This document shows, in pieces, positions 7,380 to 15,184 of a stretch of DNA of 64,000 nucleotides (positions are counted from its first letter, which is position 1; every line of letters starts with the position of its first letter). The DNA is from JADFJB01 sp964464595 (GTDB lineage: Bacteria > Zhuqueibacterota > JdFR-76 > DREG01). The notes under the pieces are model-generated. The model saw nothing but the letters and a program-made list of their open reading frames with translations, had not been told where the DNA came from and made no database searches. The position numbers and the translations under genes are program-made. The stretch spans positions 72,420 to 136,419 of the forward strand of contig CAYXGW010000002.1 of assembly GCA_964464595.1 (NCBI GenBank), read 5' to 3'.

Positions 7380-9533
7380 CTAATTCCTTTTTGAAGTAGA
7401 TTTAAATAGTATTTCCAGATCAAGCAAAGGTGAATAATTTTTCAAATATTGAACAGCTAATTTTTCTTCATATTCTAACGATGGCTGTTGATCTTTTTCC
7501 ATTTCATAAATTGAAATTAAACCGGGTTTTAGATTAATTCTAGTATTAATTGAAATTAACTGTTCTTTCTCAAATTGAAATTCGCTGCCAATCAATGTTA
7601 AATCGCCTTTTAAAACATAAAAAAGAATTGGCATCATTTGCAATCTGGTTTTCGGTAGCCTGTTCTTTTTGCAGAAAGCGAAGACTTTCTTGGGAGGTTT
7701 TAAATTAGTTTTATCTTGTTGTGGAGAAAAATTCTGTGGATCTAAATCATAGTCTCCTATCCTGGTAAAAATTGGGAATTTTCTTAATCGATTTCCCTGC
7801 AGAAATAAGATTGGCCAGGCTGGGATACTGACTAACAAAAGAGGCAAAGCAAATGTCCAGTCTACTAATCTCTTTAAAAATCGGTAGCTTGGTTTGAGTA
7901 AGCGATATCGAATTTCGACTAATGAAATTCCTTCTAATCTCTGCAATGTCTGGGCACCAATAAGAACACCCATGTCGTTAGAAGCAATTTTAAAGTCCAC
8001 ACCCAAATCTTGTGACTGAGAAATTAAACTAAAGATCTTTTCATATGCAATAGAATCAGGACTAAAAACAACTTCATTGACTTCGAGCTCTCGAATATAT
8101 CTCGGAAGATGGTTTACATCGAAAAAAAGAGGTAGGGTTGCGGCTCCGTTAAGATTGTAAACGTTAGAATCCGTTAAAAGTAACGCAACAATTTTTGAAT
8201 CAGTTAAATGAGATTCTTGTAGCTTTTTCACCAAATTTGAAAGAGAAATTCCATCACCAACAATCATTGTTCTTCTTTCTACTACGCTATTCCTGATGCG
8301 ATCGAAAAGTGGAGCTCTACTTTTCTTTGCAAGTCGATATAATGCCCATCTCCATCCGGGAATAAAGAATAAATTTAGTATTCCTGCGAGCAAAATAACA
8401 ATTCGCGAGAAAGCAAATGATTTAGCAAAAAATGTAATTGTCGAATTCAATGCTAAACCAAGCAATACGGCTCCTACAGCATTCGCCACAGAAAATTTCC
8501 GAATGTTAGAAAGCTCAAAGAAATAAAATACCATTAACCAAACAGAGGAATAAATTAGGGTGACCATTAGGTAGGATTGCCAGTGAACTAATGATCCAAA
8601 ACGGAGGTAAATGGCAATCATCAAAGAAATATTCAAGACAAATAAATCAACAATTGACCACTTAATCTTTAGAAACAAATTATGCATAAAAGACATAAAC
8701 CCTCGTAATCCAATACCCAAAACCAAGACCCATTGAGGAAGCAAAAAATACCTGCCTTTGAAATGTTTACGCACAAATAAAAGCATCGCACGGTAGAATT
8801 GAAGCAAAGTATCAAATTGAGCTTCTGTAGAACTTGAGCCTTTATAATGAATAATCTGCGTTGTGGGAACATAGTAGATTTTCCAACCGGCACCGGACAC
8901 ACGATGGCACAAATCCAAATCTTCACCATACATAAAAAACAGATCATCGAACCTCCCCACCTGGTCAATAATGGTTCTTGGCATCATCATAAATGATCCT
9001 GATATGGCTTCAACTTCCGTAATTTCATTAGGATTCAAATAGGTTAAATTGTATTTACCAAATAATTGACTTTTGGGGAAAAGCTTGCTAAGACCCACTA
9101 ATTTAGTGAAACCGACCCAAGGTGTAGGAATACTCCTCCGACAAGAAAGCTGCAAACTACCATCAGGATTGAGTATTTTGCAGCCAACAATTCCAGCTTT
9201 TGGATGTTGTGAAAAAAAATCAAGTAATGTCTTAAAAGTATCTTCCTGAACTATCGTATCTGGATTAAGAAATATGAGATATTCACCCAGACTTTCATCA
9301 ATCGCTAAATTGTTTGCCTTTGCGAATCCAACATTTGTTGTTTTCGAAATCAAATTTACTTCAGGAAAATCTTTTTGCACCATCGCTGCACTGCCATCCC
9401 ACGAGGCATTGTCTACAACGATTATTTCTGATGATATTCCCGGTAAAGATCTTTGGACTGAATTAATGGTTTGATAAAGAAACTCTCTGACATTGTAACT
9501 CACTATGATTATTGATAATACAGGCTTTGACAT
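7380..9533 (-). CDS. GT2 glycosyltransferase fused to a degenerate polyprenyl phosphoglycosyltransferase domain
   Basis: A 717-residue membrane protein. Residues ~1-250 are a GT2 (GT-A) glycosyltransferase of the rhamnosyltransferase type: SIIIVSYNVREFL, VVDNASWDGS, FLNPDT, and GEDLDLCHRV. After a hydrophobic stretch come about four membrane segments (~290-400), a Rossmann-like region (TMIVGDG), and a C-terminal region recalling WbaP/WcaJ sugar-1-phosphate transferases (RFLKRLVDWTFALPLLL, then VLKGDLTLIGSE). The catalytic Asp-Glu of LDELPQL in that family is here Gln-Met (residues 632-633), the KFRTM motif is missing and GPRP is GSEF, so the second half is probably not catalytic. I chose the ATG at 9533 (MSKPVLS), 4 bp after the upstream stop. 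Confidence 0.8.
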   Translation of the reverse strand: MSKPVLSIIIVSYNVREFLYQTINSVQRSLPGISSEIIVVDNASWDGSAAMVQKDFPEVNLISKTTNVGFAKANNLAIDESLGEYLIFLNPDTIVQEDTFKTLLDFFSQHPKAGIVGCKILNPDGSLQLSCRRSIPTPWVGFTKLVGLSKLFPKSQLFGKYNLTYLNPNEITEVEAISGSFMMMPRTIIDQVGRFDDLFFMYGEDLDLCHRVSGAGWKIYYVPTTQIIHYKGSSSTEAQFDTLLQFYRAMLLFVRKHFKGRYFLLPQWVLVLGIGLRGFMSFMHNLFLKIKWSIVDLFVLNISLMIAIYLRFGSLVHWQSYLMVTLIYSSVWLMVFYFFELSNIRKFSVANAVGAVLLGLALNSTITFFAKSFAFSRIVILLAGILNLFFIPGWRWALYRLAKKSRAPLFDRIRNSVVERRTMIVGDGISLSNLVKKLQESHLTDSKIVALLLTDSNVYNLNGAATLPLFFDVNHLPRYIRELEVNEVVFSPDSIAYEKIFSLISQSQDLGVDFKIASNDMGVLIGAQTLQRLEGISLVEIRYRLLKPSYRFLKRLVDWTFALPLLLVSIPAWPILFLQGNRLRKFPIFTRIGDYDLDPQNFSPQQDKTNLKPPKKVFAFCKKNRLPKTRLQMMPILFYVLKGDLTLIGSEFQFEKEQLISINTRINLKPGLISIYEMEKDQQPSLEYEEKLAVQYLKNYSPLLDLEILFKSTSKRN

Positions 9534-9537
9534 GTGA

Positions 9538-10335
9538 CTATTCAACCTTACCAAATATTTGTAATAATTTAAGCCGCCATACTTCCCAAATTGCTTCCCT
9601 AACAATTTTTTTAGACATTTTAGAAGTACCTAAAACCCGATCCACAAAAACGATTGGTATTTCTTTAATTCTAAATCCTTTTTTCCAAGCTTTAAAATTC
9701 ATTTCGATTTGAAAAGAATATCCACCCGAATCAATTTTTTCAAGGTTAATATTTTCCAAAACCGATCGTCGAAAACATTTAAAACCACTGGTGCTATCTT
9801 TGATTTTTAGTCCTGTTACAATCCTTGTATAAGAATTTGCTCCATAACTTAAAATCAGCCGACTTAGGGGCCAATTGATCACATTTACACCCTGGATGTA
9901 CCTGGAACCAATAACAAGATCACAATTTTGAATCGCTGTTATAAAATTCGGAATTTCCCGGGGTTCATGAGAAAAATCAGCATCCATTTCAAAAATATAA
10001 TCATATCCATTTTTTAATGATTCCTTGAAACCGGCAACATAAGCAGAACCCAATCCCTTCTTTTTTTCTCTTTCAAGAAGTTGTAAATTCTTGTAGTTTT
10101 TTTGGTATTCCTTTACTAAACCGGCCGTGTTATCCGGAGAATTGTCATCAACTACTAATATATCAAGGTTTGGAATTTTTAAAGAAAAAATATCATCTAT
10201 GATTTGGCGAATATTATTTGCTTCATTATACGTAGGAATAATAACCTGGCAGTTTTTATCCTCCATAATTTTTTGAGCCTCTTTAAGCTTGCGTAAGCTA
10301 TTTTCCGTAGATCTATAAAAAGAAGCAAATTCCAC
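9538..10335 (-). CDS. Polyprenol monophosphomannose synthase-like GT2
   Basis: A 265-residue GT2 glycosyltransferase similar to dolichol-phosphate mannosyltransferase. The core starts VIIPTYNEANNIRQ, followed by ILVVDDNSPDNTA, GSAYVAGFKE, EMDADFSHEP and SRYIQG, which match bacterial Dpm1 proteins. Such enzymes move a hexose from a nucleotide sugar to polyprenyl phosphate on the cytoplasmic face. The GTG start at 10335 is supported by CAGGAG five bases upstream; an internal ATG (MEDKNCQ, codon 23) fits the family start better and remains possible. It precedes the GT2 fusion gene by 4 bp. A lipid-linked mannose could serve the DUF2723 protein encoded upstream; this is inference. Confidence 0.82.
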   Translation of the reverse strand: MEFASFYRSTENSLRKLKEAQKIMEDKNCQVIIPTYNEANNIRQIIDDIFSLKIPNLDILVVDDNSPDNTAGLVKEYQKNYKNLQLLEREKKKGLGSAYVAGFKESLKNGYDYIFEMDADFSHEPREIPNFITAIQNCDLVIGSRYIQGVNVINWPLSRLILSYGANSYTRIVTGLKIKDSTSGFKCFRRSVLENINLEKIDSGGYSFQIEMNFKAWKKGFRIKEIPIVFVDRVLGTSKMSKKIVREAIWEVWRLKLLQIFGKVE

Positions 10336-10391
10336 AAAAACTCCTGTTTACCATTCTATTAAATCAAATTATTTTGAGTCGATTCATTAGA

Positions 10392-11279
10392 TCACTCAAC
10401 CATGGTCTGTTTTAATTTTTTTAAACTACCATTGAGCGAAAACATGTTAATACCGTATGTATCTTGAACTTTCAAAACATTAAGACCAACATTAAGTGGT
10501 CTTTTTGCTAATTGCTTAAATTCGCTGGTTTTTATTCGCGTGATAAAGTCCGGAATATAGTTAAACTCTTTTGCAACAGCAATAGCCAAATCATACCTGG
10601 AAATTGGTTTATCACCTGCTAAATGGAACAAACCGGTAGCTTTCTTTTCCAGTAATTCTCGACAAGAGTATGCCAGATAATCTGCAATAGTTGGATTTCC
10701 AATTTGATCATCAACTACTCGAATTGAATTACCATTTCTAAGTTCTGTTAACACCCAAAGGACAAAGTTAGCCTGAATATTATAACCATATCCAAAAAGC
10801 ACAGCTGTTCGGCCAATCAAGAATTCACAACCACTATCAAGAATTGCTTTTTCGCCATCCAGTTTAGATTGACCGTAATAATTAATTGGGGTTGCCGGAT
10901 CAGATTCGTTATAATTTCCTTTACCGCCATCAAATACATAATCAGTGGAAATGTGTAAAAGTTTTATGTTTTCCATAAAACATATCCTGGCAAGATTTTG
11001 GACTCCAGCAACATTAACCGCATAGCAAATTTTTTTTTCAATCTCGGCACGGTCAACAGCAGTATATGCAGAAGCGTTAAAAATGATGTCTGGTTCAGAT
11101 TCCTGAATTACCGCCTCGACAGTTTTCGGATCTGTTATATCCATCTTGAAATATGGAATTCCCTTGTGGATGGATTCCGAACTTAAATCTGCACCACAGA
11201 GTTCATATTTTGGAGTTAGTTCAATACTGGCTTTTTGCCCTAAAAGACCATTACACCCAACAATTAGTACTTTTTCCAA
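10392..11279 (-). CDS. rfbD: dTDP-4-dehydrorhamnose reductase-like NAD(P)-dependent oxidoreductase
   Basis: A 295-residue short-chain dehydrogenase of the RmlD family, which makes dTDP-L-rhamnose for surface polysaccharide. The Rossmann motif is GCNGLLGQKA, NASAYTAVDRAE is the conserved RmlD block, HISTDYVFDG follows, and the catalytic Tyr-Lys is in YYGQSK. The annotated start is a TTG; the frame begins at once with the dinucleotide-binding strand, so it cannot start much later. RmlA, B and C are not in the window, so the substrate is inferred from family only and a related sugar-nucleotide reductase is possible. Confidence 0.78.
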   Translation of the reverse strand: MEKVLIVGCNGLLGQKASIELTPKYELCGADLSSESIHKGIPYFKMDITDPKTVEAVIQESEPDIIFNASAYTAVDRAEIEKKICYAVNVAGVQNLARICFMENIKLLHISTDYVFDGGKGNYNESDPATPINYYGQSKLDGEKAILDSGCEFLIGRTAVLFGYGYNIQANFVLWVLTELRNGNSIRVVDDQIGNPTIADYLAYSCRELLEKKATGLFHLAGDKPISRYDLAIAVAKEFNYIPDFITRIKTSEFKQLAKRPLNVGLNVLKVQDTYGINMFSLNGSLKKLKQTMVE

Positions 11280-11280
11280 C

Positions 11281-11442
11281 TCACTGTGCCTTTACAGTAT
11301 TATAAGATTTATTCCTAAGATAAAAGATATAAAATAACAACGAAAGTGCAAACAGAACCCATATACACAAATTTAACTCTTCTTCTTTTTTCCCAATTGG
11401 TTTACACCATGAATACAGAAAAAAACCCGGTTGCCATTCCAA
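11281..11442 (-). CDS. Possible small single-pass membrane protein (53 aa)
   Basis: Hand-translated from the minus strand between purE and rfbD. A TTG at 11442 opens 53 codons to a TGA at 11283-11281, directly before the rfbD start. The product has a Trp/Phe/Lys-containing head (LEWQPGFFLYSWCKP), a charged KKEEE stretch, and one clear membrane segment (CIWVLFALSLLFYIFYL) followed by positive residues RNK. The amino-acid pattern looks protein-like and the stop abuts rfbD as in an operon. No ATG and no strong ribosome site are present, and it could instead be the tail of a decayed gene. No family recognised. Confidence 0.35.
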   Translation of the reverse strand: MEWQPGFFLYSWCKPIGKKEEELNLCIWVLFALSLLFYIFYLRNKSYNTVKAQ

Positions 11443-11525
11443 TTTTAAACGATTTTCATTATTTGATTGGGATTGATTTTAAGAAATCAGGAATGGTTTA
11501 GAAGTTTAGATTCAGGTTTGTACGG

Positions 11526-11999
11526 TTATATTTTAGAACCCTGTTTACGAAACAACCTCAATTTTTCAGTAATATCACGATCACTTAGGGCTAATATTTC
11601 AACATCAAGAACAGCAGCATTCGTGGCGCCAGCTTTTCCAACATCTACGGTAGCTACAGGTATTCCGGATGGCATTTGAACAATGGAGTAAAGTGCATCA
11701 ACCCCGTTTAAATGAGATCCGGGCAATGGTACCCCTATCACAGGCACTATTGTTTTTGACGCAATCACTCCAGGTAAATGAGCAGCCATACCCGCAGCGG
11801 CTATAATTATTTTAGTACCACGCATCTCCAATTGTGATAAATATTCCTGCAGCGCATCTGGATTCCTATGAGCAGAAAGAACTTTCATTTCATTTGAGAT
11901 ACCAAAATAATCCAAATATTTCGTACAAGATTGCATAATCTCTTCATCCGATTGACTTCCGATAATCACACTAACAAGAATTTTATGGAACCTTTCCAT
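11526..11999 (-). CDS. purE: N5-carboxyaminoimidazole ribonucleotide mutase
   Basis: Class I PurE, which converts N5-CAIR to CAIR in purine synthesis. The substrate-binding block SVIIGSQSDEEIM is near the N-terminus, followed by VLSAHRNPD and AAAGMAAHLPG, all diagnostic. I placed the start at 11999 (MERFHK, 157 residues), one base after the upstream stop; a longer frame overlaps that gene. PurK is not visible. Its position inside a polysaccharide cluster is likely chance operon membership. Confidence 0.92.
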   Translation of the reverse strand: MERFHKILVSVIIGSQSDEEIMQSCTKYLDYFGISNEMKVLSAHRNPDALQEYLSQLEMRGTKIIIAAAGMAAHLPGVIASKTIVPVIGVPLPGSHLNGVDALYSIVQMPSGIPVATVDVGKAGATNAAVLDVEILALSDRDITEKLRLFRKQGSKI

Positions 12000-12000
12000 T

Positions 12001-13038
12001 TCAACCACCTGTTTCATCACGCACTACTTCTATTTTTGTTTTAAAAGTTCTGGCCATCGCATTTAACTGATCCAATAATGGCACTTTCTCCATATCAGGT
12101 GCAAAAACTGAGCAATCCATCATATATATTCGCCGGGAATTATCATCATAAAATGCATATGCGACAAACGGACCTCCGGCCACTTTTTCTACATTCTCCC
12201 ATAATCCTTCAATTTTTAGGCACCACTTCCCCAAAAAATTAATCTCTTTGCTACTGGTGTATTTTCGATTCACAGTATCACCACCATAATACTTAACACC
12301 AATACTATCCCGCATATCAAGATACCATTCCTTAGTGATTTTATACCGGTCACTATTCTCGAACCATTTTACAAACATCCATCGCTCAGGAATTCGCCTT
12401 CTTAAAAAAACAAATTGCCCGGCCGAATCTTCAATCGCCAGACTATAATCATGCTGAACCTTGACTTTCCATAAATATTTTTCTAATAAACCATCTGAAG
12501 CATCTTTGTTCTCTGATCTACGGTACATAAATCGATCAACAACTTTCTGTTGATGCTCTAGCATCGTCTCATAAATTAAGTCACTATTTTCACGAATTAA
12601 TTTTCCAAGATTCAAAATGGTAGTGGATGCCATAATTAAGTTGAGTTGTTCTCTACCCCATTGATCCGTATTTTTAAACAAAAAACTTTCACCGCTTTTT
12701 ACTTTTTCTTCTCTTTCAGGATCATTGACTGCTCTTTTAACAATATCCGCAATACTCCCCTCTGATTCTAAACTAGCTAAAAAAATAAGTTGTTTCTGTG
12801 GAAGAGAATATTGAAAACTATCCGGGTTTACATGTACCAGGTTAAAATGAAATTCCTTTTGAGGAGTCCTAATGGTTCGATTAAAAACCTCAGAAAGGAC
12901 CGGATTGAGTTGATCCCAATCCGAATATTCACAAAAAATATATATATTATAATCAGGACCTCTTACAAGCTCCGTTTTATAACACCCATTAAATATTAAA
13001 AAAACAAACACCAGTAATATAATTTTGTTGTATTTCAT
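12001..13038 (-). CDS. DUF4837 family lipoprotein
   Basis: A ~345-residue secreted lipoprotein of unknown function. It starts MKYNKIILLVFVFLIFNGC, with a basic head, a hydrophobic core and a Cys in a lipobox-like NGC, so it is probably lipidated and outer-membrane associated. The body (PDYNIYIFCEYSDWDQLNPVL and later FVKWFENSD) resembles DUF4837 proteins of Bacteroidota and relatives. The start at 13038 is preferred over an ATG four codons earlier because the signal peptide begins there. It ends 1 bp before purE. No catalytic motif is evident. Confidence 0.7.
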   Translation of the reverse strand: MKYNKIILLVFVFLIFNGCYKTELVRGPDYNIYIFCEYSDWDQLNPVLSEVFNRTIRTPQKEFHFNLVHVNPDSFQYSLPQKQLIFLASLESEGSIADIVKRAVNDPEREEKVKSGESFLFKNTDQWGREQLNLIMASTTILNLGKLIRENSDLIYETMLEHQQKVVDRFMYRRSENKDASDGLLEKYLWKVKVQHDYSLAIEDSAGQFVFLRRRIPERWMFVKWFENSDRYKITKEWYLDMRDSIGVKYYGGDTVNRKYTSSKEINFLGKWCLKIEGLWENVEKVAGGPFVAYAFYDDNSRRIYMMDCSVFAPDMEKVPLLDQLNAMARTFKTKIEVVRDETGG

Positions 13039-13138
13039 GATAATTACCATTAAACAAATTATTCTATTTTGAATTAAAGATGTAGTCTTTCCTTTAAATT
13101 ATAAAGACAGAACAACCAAATCAATAGTTTTATATCAC

Positions 13139-14083
13139 TTACTTTGGCTGCTTTGGAAAATTCTGCTTGAGTACATACAACATGCCCGGTCCTGAATTTG
13201 TTACGCTTAAGATATGCATGATTAGTGCTAGACTAAACGCTCGAATATAATATAAGTTTTTAAACCGTTTTTTGGAGAACTTTTTTTCAATAAATATCTT
13301 TTCACTCAGTATACAATTATAGTAAATATCATATGGGATGACTGTACTTTTAATCAATTGAAGACCATGCATTTTGACAAATTTTTTCATTGAGACTGGC
13401 GAAAAATGGTGTAGTCTCCTGGGGGCATCCAGAAAAGCCCAATATTTATGATAAATCAAAAAATCCAGACTTATTAAATTTGGTAATGCGACATATATTA
13501 AACCATTTTCCTTTAACAAACTTATTGCAAGCTCTAAAGCTTCCCTGGGGTCTAAAAAATGATCCAATGAATGCCAAAAAGTAATGACATCAAAATGATT
13601 CTCATATTTTGGCACAAGTTGTATAAGGTCATAATAAATTTTGAGCCCTAAAGTTTTGGATGCATATTCTCCCTGAATAGATTTTTTTCCGACACCAACA
13701 ACTTCCCAAAGTTGGCGCCTCATTTCCTGAAGAAAATCACCGTTTCTGCACCCCACATCTAATAATTGACCAACGCCTATTTCTTTTTGAATCCTTTTTC
13801 TTCTCCACTTAACTGAATAAGGATGAAAAAAATCATACAGCTTCTCAGTAAATTTTCCAACAAAAAAATTAGAACCAATTAATGGATTTATATTTTCTGA
13901 TGAATATGCGGTATTATGTGTTTCTTTATCAAGATGTGGATAAATTGAGCATATTCGACACTTTTGGCACTGGACTATATCAATTGAAGAATTCGTTTTT
14001 GAATAATGATCAAAAGTGGTTACTATTTTTTTGTAATGTTTGTTTTTACAAAATCTACATTCAAATTGTAGAGCATTTTCCAT
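13139..14083 (-). CDS. SAM-dependent methyltransferase with N-terminal zinc ribbon
   Basis: A 314-residue class I methyltransferase of the type often found in O-antigen clusters. The N-terminus has two Cys knuckles (CRFCKNKHY and CQKCRICSIYP), as in Methyltransf_23-like sugar methyltransferases. Motif I is LLDVGCRNGDFL near residue 106, followed by FDVITFWHSLDHF and an IYVALPNL strand. A C-terminal hydrophobic patch is present. It overlaps the upstream GT2 gene by 23 bp, so the two are translationally linked. The substrate, probably a sugar or lipid-linked saccharide, is inferred. Confidence 0.8.
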   Translation of the reverse strand: MENALQFECRFCKNKHYKKIVTTFDHYSKTNSSIDIVQCQKCRICSIYPHLDKETHNTAYSSENINPLIGSNFFVGKFTEKLYDFFHPYSVKWRRKRIQKEIGVGQLLDVGCRNGDFLQEMRRQLWEVVGVGKKSIQGEYASKTLGLKIYYDLIQLVPKYENHFDVITFWHSLDHFLDPREALELAISLLKENGLIYVALPNLISLDFLIYHKYWAFLDAPRRLHHFSPVSMKKFVKMHGLQLIKSTVIPYDIYYNCILSEKIFIEKKFSKKRFKNLYYIRAFSLALIMHILSVTNSGPGMLYVLKQNFPKQPK

Positions 14084-15143
14084 TGATAATTTTTACTTTA
14101 AAGATTTCTGATACTTTCCTTTTTCGACAAAGATAATATTGCCAAACAATACTCCCCCAAAACATTTGTCTCAACAATTGTGAATCTTGTACAGTTCTTA
14201 ACCTTTGAATTGCTTTATGCTTTTTAAATATTTTCGCAAAATGCCTGATCACATATAATTGTGCCATTAAAACTGCAAAGGGTCTTTTCCAATTCAACAG
14301 ACATAAAAATAACGTTCCAGTTACAATTTCCATTACTATGCGAAGCGGATAGATCCAAAGCAATGATTTTAGCTGATAATTTTTAAGTAACAATACCAAA
14401 TTATTGCGGTGATTTAAAAACATTTTTTGCCAGTTTTCATAACCCAATGAATATCCGGAATGATGATAAACGATTGATTCGAAATTTGAACAAGATCGAT
14501 AACCTCGTAAATGTAATCGCCAATTTAAATCAATTTCTTCCATATGCGCAAAGAAATCTTCATCAAACAGGCCTACTTCATCCAGTGCCGATTTTCGCCA
14601 AATTGAGGAACAACCCGAGGTCCAAAAAACCTCAAAATTTTCCAAATAATTATTTTTATCATCTTCCATAGAATCAAAAATTCTTCCTATCGCAAAGGGA
14701 TAGCCAAATATATCGATCAATCCTCCCATTGCACCGGCATAGTCAAATTTTCCTTTATTTGTTAAGGAGAGTAATCTACTTTGACAAGCGGCAATGTTAG
14801 CATTTCCCTCCATTGTTTCCACAAGAGGACCCAGCCAATTCGTGTCTACAATAGTATCATTATTCAATAAAACAACATAATCCCCTTCAGCCTTTTTAAT
14901 GCCAATGTTACATCCACCGGCAAAACCAAGATTCTCTTTATTGTTGATGAGTATTAAATTGGATACAGAACCAGATAACGATTTTGGATCCAATTTTGTA
15001 CCATTATCAACAACTATTATTTGGTAATTAGAATAATTAATTTGCCGGATAGAATTTAAACACGAATTTAAAATTTCTACCGGCCCAATATGGGGTATGA
15101 TTATACTAACAAGCGGATTAGAACCCCTCCCTTCTGCTGCCAA
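14061..15143 (-). CDS. GT2 family glycosyltransferase
   Basis: A 360-residue GT2 enzyme resembling rhamnosyl- or galactofuranosyl-transferases. Motifs are VSIIIPHIGPVEIL, IIVVDNGTKLD, LLNNDTIVD for the metal-binding region, and HMEEIDLNWRL near residue 222 for the catalytic ED-like site. A C-terminal hydrophobic segment (~270-290) suggests membrane contact. The start is a TTG preceded by GGAGAGG at a fair distance; no ATG exists in frame upstream before a stop. It probably acts with the overlapping methyltransferase on a cell-surface glycan. Confidence 0.8.
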   Translation of the reverse strand: MAAEGRGSNPLVSIIIPHIGPVEILNSCLNSIRQINYSNYQIIVVDNGTKLDPKSLSGSVSNLILINNKENLGFAGGCNIGIKKAEGDYVVLLNNDTIVDTNWLGPLVETMEGNANIAACQSRLLSLTNKGKFDYAGAMGGLIDIFGYPFAIGRIFDSMEDDKNNYLENFEVFWTSGCSSIWRKSALDEVGLFDEDFFAHMEEIDLNWRLHLRGYRSCSNFESIVYHHSGYSLGYENWQKMFLNHRNNLVLLLKNYQLKSLLWIYPLRIVMEIVTGTLFLCLLNWKRPFAVLMAQLYVIRHFAKIFKKHKAIQRLRTVQDSQLLRQMFWGSIVWQYYLCRKRKVSEIFKVKIINGKCSTI

Positions 15144-15184
15144 ATTTCCATCCTCTCCAACTCAGTAAATTGTTAAAAAAGTTC

